DNA from: Allomuricauda sp. CAU 1633
GTDB taxonomy: Bacteria > Bacteroidota > Bacteroidia > Flavobacteriales > Flavobacteriaceae
Length of the DNA stretch: 64,000 nucleotides
Reading direction: 5' to 3'
Assembly (NCBI RefSeq): GCF_017313225.1
Contig: NZ_JAFLNE010000001.1
Span: 1 to 64,000 of the forward strand
In this document: positions 7,440 through 13,508 of the stretch, piece after piece
Position numbering within the stretch: position 1 is the first letter of the stretch
How the letters are laid out: every line of letters begins with the position of its first letter
Notes under the pieces: generated by a model
The model's database searches: none
What the model saw: the letters and a program-made list of their open reading frames with translations, nothing else
What the model was told of the DNA's origin: nothing
Translations under genes and position numbers: made by a program

Positions 7440-7811
7440 TCAGGGGTTCATTTCCCTGACCAGATAGTATGTGAATCCAGATAGGAACATTATTCCCACG
7501 AAAGATATATCAATGATTATGGATTTTTTGCCAATATCCAATTTTTCCGTGCGCATAATTTCTGAACCATTTCCTTTAACCACAAAATAATAATAATTGA
7601 GTCCAAATAGACCAATAACCAAAAAGGTTCCTACATAATGAATCTTATAGAGCAATTTAAATCTCAAAAGAAGCAGAACAGAATTAAATCCAGTTATAAG
7701 GAGTGAAGTTATTAAGAATGCCATATACGATAAAACTGGAATTTCAGGAGAAGCATTTCGTTTTCGACTAACTCTAAAAAGGTTATAGTAAATCAGGTGG
7801 TAAATCCTCAT
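7440..7811 (-). CDS. Hypothetical multi-pass membrane protein
   Basis: 123 residues with about four hydrophobic helices (roughly 28-48, 55-75, 97-115 and a short preceding segment) and a basic N-terminus (YYNLFRVSRKRN). No family is recognised. The ATG at 7809-7811 overlaps a junction motif copy. Confidence 0.5.
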   Translation of the reverse strand: MRIYHLIYYNLFRVSRKRNASPEIPVLSYMAFLITSLLITGFNSVLLLLRFKLLYKIHYVGTFLVIGLFGLNYYYFVVKGNGSEIMRTEKLDIGKKSIIIDISFVGIMFLSGFTYYLVREMNP

Positions 7812-7827
7812 AGTTTGTTCAAACTTT
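7810..7827 (-). repeat. Array junction motif, copy 14
   Basis: ATAGTTTGTTCAAACTTT, four differences. It contains two bases of the ATG at 7811 and lies 13 nt past the stop at 7841. It is the last copy in array orientation before the recombinase. Confidence 0.6.
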
Positions 7828-7840
7828 ACTGAGTTTTCTA

Positions 7841-8353
7841 TCAGCTACCATATTCCTTGAATCGCTTAATTAGATCTGACATTAATTCATTGGACGTAAT
7901 TGGATAAATCACGCAACCAATAGAATTCCAATAGACTTTTTCTGATATTTTGTTTTCAGTTCTCAATACGGACTCTGCACTGTCCAGTTTATTGTTTTTT
8001 ACCAAAGCCCAAAATCCATAAACCCTTAAAGCTGGATTTTTGCTTTCCGCCATTTGTAGAAAATCTGACACATTCCCTCTCTTATATATCTTTTGAAAAA
8101 TACTATAGGATTCATTATCCGAGAAATTACGTTTAGATGAAACAACATTGAAAGTTGCATTGTCGTTGACCGTAAATTGAACTATTGGTGTCTCTAACTC
8201 AAATATTTCAGGTCGCTCATCATCAATATAGGTTGTATCAGTGACGGAAATTTCTAAGTCATGGACCAATGCTGCAATTCTTTTGACAGAATACTGCGAG
8301 TGAGCATGAGAAGCGCCCAATAATAGAAGTAAACAAAGAATGAGTCCTCTCAT
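7841..8353 (-). CDS. Hypothetical secreted protein
   Basis: 170 residues with a signal peptide (LILCLLLLLGASHAHS) and a mature domain that includes NPALRVYGFWALVKNNKLDSAESVL, a HEAT-like helical pattern of the kind seen in small periplasmic proteins of Bacteroidota. No enzyme motif is visible. The start at 8351-8353 is followed on the + strand by TTTGATTGTTAACTTG, at best a very weak relative of the junction motif. It is the array gene nearest to the serine recombinase. Confidence 0.55.
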   Translation of the reverse strand: MRGLILCLLLLLGASHAHSQYSVKRIAALVHDLEISVTDTTYIDDERPEIFELETPIVQFTVNDNATFNVVSSKRNFSDNESYSIFQKIYKRGNVSDFLQMAESKNPALRVYGFWALVKNNKLDSAESVLRTENKISEKVYWNSIGCVIYPITSNELMSDLIKRFKEYGS

Positions 8354-8430
8354 TTGATTGTTAACTTGTTTATATAAAGCTTAAAATACATCTATATAGA
8401 CTCAAAATGGAAAATTATCGATGTAATTGA

Positions 8431-9039
8431 TCATCTTTTATACGATCTCAACTTTCCTGAAAGCCCCCTATGTCGTAAATACTTGTAATAGGTGGCCCTT
8501 GAAATGTTCAATCGTTCACATATCTCTGTAACGGCCAACACCCCGTTATTGAAATACTCCTCACAAAGTACAGCTTTTTGTTGATTTTTCTTACTTAATC
8601 CCTTTGGCGCTCCTAAAATCTTCCCTCTGCGTCTTGCCGATTCCAGACCTGCTTTCGTTCGTTCAATGATGATATCCCTTTCCAATTGTGCCAAGGCAGC
8701 AAATATGTTGATGATAAACTCAGAATGGGAAGACTTCTCTGTAGTGTCTATAAAAGGTTCTGTGATGCTCCTGAAACGGACTCCCTTTCCTTTTAACTTT
8801 GTCATTAGATTGGTAAAATGAATCAGGCTCCTTGCCAACCGATCAAGTTTCCAGACCACAATAGTATCCCCGTCCCGTACATATTTTAAAAGTTTACTCA
8901 AGCTTTTCCGCACTTCCTTGGTACTCGATACCTTATCCGTGTAAATGTTCTTTTGTGGAATCCCTTCTTTGAGGAGTGCATCCAATTGAAGGTCCAAACT
9001 TTGTTCCATGGTACTCACCCGTGCATATCCAAAAACCAT
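8431..9039 (-). CDS. Serine recombinase, resolvase/invertase family
   Basis: 202 residues. The N-terminal catalytic domain begins MVFGYARVST, with the nucleophile Ser9 and Arg7; the DRLARS motif and the long E helix (ALAQLERDIIIERTKAGLESARRRG) follow. The C-terminus (about 160-195, VTEICERLNISRATYYKYL) is a helix-turn-helix like that of Hin/Pin/Tn3 resolvases. Such enzymes cut both strands at short dyad sites and exchange them by rotation. It reads in the same direction as the array. Copies of the array motif in reverse orientation lie just upstream (9046-9063, 9132-9149), making the motif a candidate binding or crossover element (inference). Confidence 0.93.
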   Translation of the reverse strand: MVFGYARVSTMEQSLDLQLDALLKEGIPQKNIYTDKVSSTKEVRKSLSKLLKYVRDGDTIVVWKLDRLARSLIHFTNLMTKLKGKGVRFRSITEPFIDTTEKSSHSEFIINIFAALAQLERDIIIERTKAGLESARRRGKILGAPKGLSKKNQQKAVLCEEYFNNGVLAVTEICERLNISRATYYKYLRHRGLSGKLRSYKR

Positions 9040-9045
9040 AACCTG

Positions 9046-9063
9046 AAAGTTTAAATAAAGGGT
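9046..9063 (+). repeat. Inverted copy of the array motif
   Basis: AAAGTTTAAATAAAGGGT on the + strand matches the reverse complement of the array consensus (AAAGTTCAAATAAACGAT) at 15 of 18 positions. It lies 6 nt upstream of the recombinase start, in the orientation opposite to all array copies. Confidence 0.55.
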
Positions 9064-9094
9064 AGAATGTAAACTATTTATTTAGTACGGGGAA

Positions 9095-9140
9095 TTGAAC
9101 TTTAACAAACCAGTGGACACATTTTACATTGAAAGTTCAA
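9095..9140. repeat. Inverted repeat built from half motifs
   Basis: TTGAACTTT at 9095-9103 and AAAGTTCAA at 9132-9140 are perfect 9-bp inverted repeats separated by 28 nt, and each equals the most conserved half of the array motif. The single strand could fold into a hairpin. Confidence 0.6.
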
Positions 9141-9149
9141 TAAAACGGT
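9132..9149 (+). repeat. Second inverted copy of the array motif
   Basis: AAAGTTCAATAAAACGGT matches the reverse complement of the array consensus at 15 of 18 positions. It shares its left half with the inverted repeat above. Confidence 0.5.
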
Positions 9150-9290
9150 GCCTTATAACGCCCTGTCATGAAATGGAAATCGATATGGAGGCGAACGCAA
9201 CGAAGTGGAGTGCTGCAAGCCCCAAATCTTACACAAACTAATACTACTGAGCGAGGCAAATTTTGACCAACACTTGTACTTAATGGTCAT

Positions 9291-9347
9291 TTTTTTGTAA
9301 AAAACGCCTTGATTTTACTGGCCTGAACCCCATTTTTTAGTAAAAAA
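9291..9347. repeat. Hairpin-core-hairpin unit A
   Basis: A T-run/A-run hairpin (TTTTTTGTAAAAAA, 9291-9304), a 20-nt core CCTTGATTTTACTGGCCTGA (9307-9326) and a second T/A hairpin (TTTTTTAGTAAAAAA, 9333-9347). The core matches unit B at 17 of 20 positions. Confidence 0.6.
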
Positions 9348-9421
9348 GACAATTACCGCTAGAGTCAAAACAACATTATATCAAGAATTGAAGACAACTT
9401 GATTAAAAGCAACAAAACTCC

Positions 9422-9480
9422 ATTTTTAAGCTAAAAATTCCTTGGTTTTATTGGGCTGAGAGGGTTTTTAAGCTAAAAAT
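9422..9480. repeat. Hairpin-core-hairpin unit B
   Basis: ATTTTTAAGCTAAAAAT (9422-9438), core CCTTGGTTTTATTGGGCTGA (9440-9459), then TTTTTAAGCTAAAAAT (9465-9480). Same order and spacing as unit A, with the two hairpins nearly identical to one another. Confidence 0.6.
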
Positions 9481-9591
9481 GAACTAAACGTACTGAACCG
9501 GTATTTTGCAAAACCCCTTAAATATGGGCTTTTCCGAAGGAAAATGAATCAATAGCGCTGCGTCAGCACGCTATCCTCTTGCTCTTCATTT

Positions 9592-9611
9592 TTTCTTTGC
9601 AAGCAAAGAAA
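9592..9611. repeat. Hairpin, possible terminator
   Basis: TTTCTTTGC-AA-GCAAAGAAA forms a 9-bp stem with a 2-nt loop. It lies downstream of the integrase gene (minus strand) and could end its transcript, though the T-run is short. Confidence 0.35.
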
Positions 9612-9779
9612 ACCTGAATAGCATTGCTTTTTGTGAAGGAATTGAACTCTTTCAATATTGAAAATAGGCCATTGCACCCTATTTCAATTTTACTTCACGC
9701 TTATCTTTCCGATCACTATAAAATTGAAACAGGAACCACGTGCAAAAGTTGAAGGTAAGATTTGGGGAGCTACTCTTCG

Positions 9780-11072
9780 CTATGCTTCATTTGCTTTTCT
9801 TTTGGCACTTGATGCATTAGGAGATTCTAGTTTGCTTCTCAAAACTTCCATGTCCTCACTCACTTTTCTCTCTAAAACCTTGGCATATATCTGAGTTGTG
9901 GTAAGCTTACGATGTCCCAGCATTTTTGAAATGGTCTCTATAGGTACACCATTGGTCAAGGTCACAGTCGTAGCGAACGTGTGTCTAGCCATATGGAAAG
10001 TCAAATTCTTCTTGATTTTTGCTTCACTTGCAATCTCTTTCAAATAGGCGTTCATCTTTTGGTTCGATATTCTCGGAAACAAAGTATTGTTAATAATAGA
10101 CCTAGGATCCTCCTTATATCGTTCAATCAAGTCAAGAGCTTTTTTTAATAGCGGTATTTTTACCGGGTTTTGGGTTTTCTGCCTTTTGGTGATTATCCAA
10201 TATTCCTTATCCAAACCCATAACCACGTTATCTTCGGTAAGAAGCATTAAATCAGTATAACACACCCCTGTATAACAACTGAAGACAAAAAGGTCCCTGA
10301 CAGTTTTTAATCGCTTACTATGAAGTTTCAGTTTTTCAATGGCTTGAAGTTCCTCGGAACCTAAATATTCTCTGTTCGTAGGGGTCAGCCTCTGTTTAAA
10401 CTGCCTAAAAGGATCTTTATCTATCCACTCCAGTCGATAGGCCAGGGAGACCATTTTTCTCAGTCTTTGAATATGCTTCATTACAGCATTGTTACCAATT
10501 TGCTTTTGATAGTGATTAGGTTTATGCTTGCGAAGAAAATTTTCAAAGTCAAGGATAAACTTATAGTTCAGTTCATCAAGTCTGATGTCTTCCAATTTTA
10601 ATTTTGTTTTCAAGAATAAAAAGATATACTTCTGGCTTGTCAGGTAGAGTCTTGAGGTATTTCCGTGGAGCTTGGGAAACATATTGGAATTATGGTAGGA
10701 TACCAAGTCCCTCATGGTAAAATGTTGATTTTCCACTTCCTCATCCATAAATCTGGCCTTTACACTATGAGGGGTAATGTGCTTACCCTCTATTCGCAAT
10801 TGTTGAAATGATTGGAACAGTCCTGAGTAAAACTCATCAAGGTACTGATTGATGGATTTAGCATCAATAGTAGAATTCTTTACCCGCTGCCTTTCGGGGT
10901 CCCAGTAATTGATTTTGATTCTCCGCTTTAAACTAATGTTTAGTTTTTTACCATTGACAGAAATCCTAGCATAAATAGGGGCTTTGCCATTTTTTGACCT
11001 AGCGGAATAAAGCCAAAACAGGACGGAAAAAGTGGAATTTGACCTCATAATTGTCTTCTTTTTGTTAAACAT
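9780..11072 (-). CDS. Tyrosine recombinase (CTnDOT-type integrase)
   Basis: 430 residues with the three-part layout of Bacteroidota integrases: an arm-binding domain (about 10-100, with RSKNGKAPIYARI), a SAM-like core-binding domain (about 115-220) and a catalytic domain (about 235-410). Visible catalytic features are HMARHTFAT (HxxR), LGH and the nucleophile Tyr in TTQIYAKV. The usual first Arg position reads TGVCYTDL, i.e. Cys instead of Arg; loss of this Arg is known in CTnDOT-like integrases, so the enzyme may be active. The gene sits about 200 bp from the 3' end of tRNA-Arg(CCT), the usual place for an integrase that recombines at a tRNA attachment site. It should catalyse insertion and excision of the island to the left. 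Confidence 0.93.
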   Translation of the reverse strand: MFNKKKTIMRSNSTFSVLFWLYSARSKNGKAPIYARISVNGKKLNISLKRRIKINYWDPERQRVKNSTIDAKSINQYLDEFYSGLFQSFQQLRIEGKHITPHSVKARFMDEEVENQHFTMRDLVSYHNSNMFPKLHGNTSRLYLTSQKYIFLFLKTKLKLEDIRLDELNYKFILDFENFLRKHKPNHYQKQIGNNAVMKHIQRLRKMVSLAYRLEWIDKDPFRQFKQRLTPTNREYLGSEELQAIEKLKLHSKRLKTVRDLFVFSCYTGVCYTDLMLLTEDNVVMGLDKEYWIITKRQKTQNPVKIPLLKKALDLIERYKEDPRSIINNTLFPRISNQKMNAYLKEIASEAKIKKNLTFHMARHTFATTVTLTNGVPIETISKMLGHRKLTTTQIYAKVLERKVSEDMEVLRSKLESPNASSAKRKANEA

Positions 11073-11246
11073 TGACGAAGACGAAAGTCAAATCAAATCG
11101 AACATATCAACTAAATTACTGTATTTTAATCACTTATCTCAAAACAGTAACCTGAAAAATGTTGACGATTTGTGAACTCTAAAAGCCAAAATCAAAGGAA
11201 TTCAATTAAAATCAAAAAATATTAAATATTTGGTTTTCAATAATTT

Positions 11247-11265
11247 AATGATTTATTGAATCATT
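11247..11265. repeat. Inverted repeat beside the tRNA 3' end
   Basis: AATGATT-TATTG-AATCATT, a perfect 7-bp stem 15 nt from the tRNA 3' end on the integrase side. It is a candidate integrase core or arm site (inference). Confidence 0.35.
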
Positions 11266-11279
11266 CGGAAGTCAAAAAG

Positions 11280-11351
11280 TAGCCCCGGCAAGAATCGAAC
11301 TTGCATCTAAAGTTTAGGAAACTTCTATTCTATCCATTGAACTACGGGGCC
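11280..11351 (-). tRNA. tRNA-Arg (anticodon CCT)
   Basis: The minus strand folds as a full cloverleaf of 72 nt. The acceptor GGCCCCG pairs with CGGGGCT, the D stem is GTTC/GAAT and the anticodon stem is GAAGT/ACTTT around loop TTCCTAA. The variable loop is 4 nt, the T stem is GCAAG/CTTGC with loop TTCGATT, and the discriminator is A. The loop gives anticodon CCT, decoding AGG. CCA is not encoded. Its 3' end faces the integrase, so it is the likely chromosomal attachment site of the island. Confidence 0.93.
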
Positions 11352-11450
11352 ATTGCTAAAAATGGATTGCAAAAATAGGGTTTTTTAAAAACTTTAAACA
11401 ACCCACAAAACCAAAATAAGATGATTGACTTTGAGAAGATTTAAAAGGAA

Positions 11451-11858
11451 TTATGAAATACGCTTTTTCTCCTCTTCTTTTAGGATTCTCTCCAAATACG
11501 AGCGCGACAAAGGTTTATCCACATATCCGGCAATCATCCCATTTTGCTTGGCGATAGTACGGTCTTTGGCATTGGTAAAGGCAGAAAGCACATAAACACT
11601 GGGCAGCCTGTGTCCTTTGAATAGATTTCGAAGATTTTCAAGAAATTCCCAACCATTCATCCCGTCCATAACCAAGTCCAAGAAAATAATATCTGGAAGT
11701 TTGCTATGTTCCTCCACGGAGCCAAAACAAGCTTGTATACCTTCTTCTCCACTGGAACAGGTAACAATATCAAAATCGCTATGGGATTGTTGTATGCAGT
11801 ATCGGGTCGCGAACTGCGACACCAAATCATCGTCTATGATAAACGTGGTTAGCTTCAT
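11451..11858 (-). CDS. Stand-alone response regulator receiver
   Basis: 135 residues, a single REC domain. Acidic pocket Asp9-Asp11 (IIDDD), phosphoacceptor Asp61 in FLDLVMDG, Ser92 in VLSAF and Lys115 in VDKPLS are all present. No output domain follows, so it acts through protein contact, as CheY/Spo0F-type or hybrid-kinase partners do. No histidine kinase lies in the window. The ATG at 11856-11858 is chosen because the residues before it in the longer frame do not resemble a REC fold. It is the first gene on the chromosomal side of the tRNA. Confidence 0.88.
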   Translation of the reverse strand: MKLTTFIIDDDLVSQFATRYCIQQSHSDFDIVTCSSGEEGIQACFGSVEEHSKLPDIIFLDLVMDGMNGWEFLENLRNLFKGHRLPSVYVLSAFTNAKDRTIAKQNGMIAGYVDKPLSRSYLERILKEEEKKRIS

Positions 11859-11960
11859 GTAGGGACAATTATGTAAGTTTGGGACAGCCAAAGCTATAGG
11901 CTTGCACCCAACAAACCATTCAAATTCGTTGTTTTGCCCAAATATCCCGTTAAATCAACC

Positions 11961-12374
11961 TTAATGGGGCAGTTTACCCCTCAAAATACCATATAAAAAG
12001 GCACCTAAAACAGCTCCTATAAGTACAATAACTATGGGCCAATACCCTGCTCCTACCAAAATATAAATGGGCCCTGGACAGGCTCCAGCCAATGCCCAAC
12101 CCAAGCCAAAAAGGGTTCCGCCCAAAATATAACGGGCAAAAGATTTTTCTTTATCCTGTATGTTTATGACTTCTCCAAAAAAGGATTTGGTCTTTGATTT
12201 CTTGATCAACTGTACCAATACGATTCCTAACGCCAAAGCTGACCCGATTATACCATACATGTGGAATGAATCGAACTGGAACATTTCATAAATCCTGAAC
12301 CACGAAGCGGCTTCAGATTTGTATAGAACAACTCCCAAAAAAGTCCCTATAATGATGTAAGCTACATTCTTCAT
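11961..12374 (-). CDS. YeeE/YedE-type sulfur transporter, C-terminal half
   Basis: 137 residues with about four membrane helices. It contains the signature GLGWALAGACPGP with Cys99, the half-motif of the YeeE/YedE (sulf_transp) family, whose members import thiosulfate or sulfane sulfur through a relay of conserved cysteines. Its start codon overlaps the stop codon of the upstream half (ATGA at 12371-12374), which points to translational coupling and a two-subunit transporter. It is the last gene of a seven-gene operon. A longer frame reading into the upstream gene is an overlap artefact. Confidence 0.88.
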   Translation of the reverse strand: MKNVAYIIIGTFLGVVLYKSEAASWFRIYEMFQFDSFHMYGIIGSALALGIVLVQLIKKSKTKSFFGEVINIQDKEKSFARYILGGTLFGLGWALAGACPGPIYILVGAGYWPIVIVLIGAVLGAFLYGILRGKLPH

Positions 12375-12928
12375 GCTGCAAAAATTAAGGGAAATAACAA
12401 GTGAACCATGATCAATCCACCCATAAAAAATCCAATAACGGCAATCAAAGAGGGTCGCTGTAGGTTGCTCAAGCCCGAAATGGCGTGTCCAGAAGTACAT
12501 CCTCCAGCATAACGCGTTCCGAAGCCAACTAAAATTCCTGCAATTAAAAGAATAATCCAAACTTTTGGCTCGGATAACGATTCCAAACTAAAAAGCTCCG
12601 TGGGCAAATAGGCTTTTCCAGCACTATCAAATCCCAATTCTTGAAGTTTGGTAACGGTTTTTGGTGAAATATCGACTGCGGGGTTGGGTGACAACCAATG
12701 TGCTCCCAAAAATCCACCAATAACGGAGCCGAGAACCACCAATAGGTTCCAGCGTTTGGATTTTATATCTACTTTGAAGTAATCTGTGAATTTTCCTGCG
12801 CCTCCAATGGAACAAAAAGTCTCGAGGTTGGAGGACATTCCGAAACGTTTGCCCATTAAAATGAGCAATGCCATACAAATGGCAATAAGGGGCCCAGCTA
12901 CATACCAGGGCCAAGGTTGATAAAGCAT
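12371..12928 (-). CDS. YeeE/YedE-type sulfur transporter, N-terminal half
   Basis: 185 residues with about five hydrophobic segments and the family signature [18 protein letters not shown], with Cys144 in the pore motif. It forms the partner of the 137-residue protein downstream. The start codon (12926-12928) lies inside the 3' arm of an inverted repeat (12923-12965), so its translation may be controlled by mRNA structure. Context with sulfite oxidase, persulfide dioxygenase and rhodaneses supports thiosulfate or polysulfide uptake. Confidence 0.88.
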   Translation of the reverse strand: MLYQPWPWYVAGPLIAICMALLILMGKRFGMSSNLETFCSIGGAGKFTDYFKVDIKSKRWNLLVVLGSVIGGFLGAHWLSPNPAVDISPKTVTKLQELGFDSAGKAYLPTELFSLESLSEPKVWIILLIAGILVGFGTRYAGGCTSGHAISGLSNLQRPSLIAVIGFFMGGLIMVHLLFPLIFAA

Positions 12929-12965
12929 TTTCGCGTGGTTTTATACAAATGTCACGAAAATGCTT
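12923..12965 (-). promoter_or_regulatory. Hairpin enclosing the YeeE start codon
   Basis: AAGCATTTTCG (12923-12933) and CGAAAATGCTT (12955-12965) are perfect 11-bp inverted repeats separated by 21 nt. In the minus-strand mRNA the 3' arm contains the ATG of the YeeE half at 12928, so folding would hide the start codon. It may instead stabilise or process the operon mRNA. Confidence 0.5.
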
Positions 12966-12988
12966 TAATTATCAAATATGGGTGAAGT

Positions 12989-13192
12989 TTAGTAACAGTC
13001 CTTTTCACCGTCGGACACCCCAAACTTTTTCAGGATACCTTCCAGCAAACACCATTTGGTCAATGATGATTGCAACAAATTGGCACCGACAAATGCGGTA
13101 AGCCAAAGCCAGTTCTGACTCACATAAATGGCCAAAATCAAACTGATCAATATAAAGCTTCCTGCTACTCCTCTTACTATTCTATTTCTCAT
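12989..13192 (-). CDS. DUF2892 (YgaP-like) membrane protein
   Basis: 67 residues beginning MRNRIVRGVAG, then two membrane helices separated by a short turn, and a C-terminal WCLLEGILKKFGV. This pattern is that of DUF2892 proteins, which resemble the membrane part of the rhodanese YgaP and usually sit with sulfur genes. It lies 9 nt after the PII-like gene and 60 nt before the YeeE half in the same operon. A paralogue lies at 19534-19740. Confidence 0.8.
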   Translation of the reverse strand: MRNRIVRGVAGSFILISLILAIYVSQNWLWLTAFVGANLLQSSLTKWCLLEGILKKFGVSDGEKDCY

Positions 13193-13201
13193 GCTACAAT
13201 T

Positions 13202-13507
13202 TTAAACGGTTCTTTCTATAGGTAATTCTATGGCTCTGATCGGGTTGGTAGTTTCACTTTCCTCATTGAATTGCTTGATCAACTTGAACAATTCGGTCAC
13301 CTTTTCTTCTTCGGTGAATGAAAAGAACATATTGGAAGCGGCCCCACCTTTTTCACTTGGAAACCAACTGCTGGTGTACATTAATGGCGCTGCACTTTTG
13401 TAACCATCGATATCGGATTCGCTAAAACTGTCCACTCCTGCTTGTTTAAAGAGTCTAAAAACTTGGCTTTTATACTCTTCGACTGTGGTAACAATGATCA
13501 TTTTCAT
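13202..13507 (-). CDS. Small PII-like/ferredoxin-fold protein
   Basis: 101 residues from the ATG at 13505-13507 (MKMIIVTTVEEYKSQVFRLF), which starts 1 nt after the RND stop; the longer frame would overlap the RND gene. The alternation of a strand, a helix starting TVEEYKSQVFRLFKQAGV, central strands and a helix EEEKVTELFKLIKQF is what a PII/ACT-like ferredoxin fold would show. I recognise no named family. Tight coupling to an RND pump suggests a cytosolic accessory or sensor of the pump (inference). Confidence 0.65.
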   Translation of the reverse strand: MKMIIVTTVEEYKSQVFRLFKQAGVDSFSESDIDGYKSAAPLMYTSSWFPSEKGGAASNMFFSFTEEEKVTELFKLIKQFNEESETTNPIRAIELPIERTV

Positions 13508-13508
13508 G

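Larger units (their letters stand above)
9150..9779. other. Non-coding, repeat-rich segment between the recombinases
   Basis: No convincing gene is seen on either strand in these 630 bases. The segment holds a GC-richer patch at about 9145-9215, a pair of related hairpin-core-hairpin units (9291-9347 and 9422-9480), a REP-like stem (ATAGCG...CGCTAT near 9552), a hairpin at 9592-9611 and a perfect palindrome TTTCAATATTGAAA at 9650-9663. It lies between the serine recombinase and the tyrosine integrase and probably contains recombination or transfer sites (inference). Confidence 0.6.

Noticed and set aside
118-7827. Regularly spaced repeats resembling a CRISPR array
   Set aside because: Spacing is 270-520 bp (once 2.8 kb), every interval is coding, and no cas genes are present.
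118-9215. Classical integron with attC sites
   Set aside because: The motif lacks the paired R'/R'' simple-site layout of attC, and the only tyrosine recombinase is a CTnDOT-type integrase, not IntI. The patch at 9145-9215 looks faintly attC-like but could not be folded convincingly by eye.
9780-11072. Integrase inactivated because the first catalytic Arg reads Cys
   Set aside because: CTnDOT-family integrases are known to lack this Arg yet remain active; HxxR, His and Tyr are intact.
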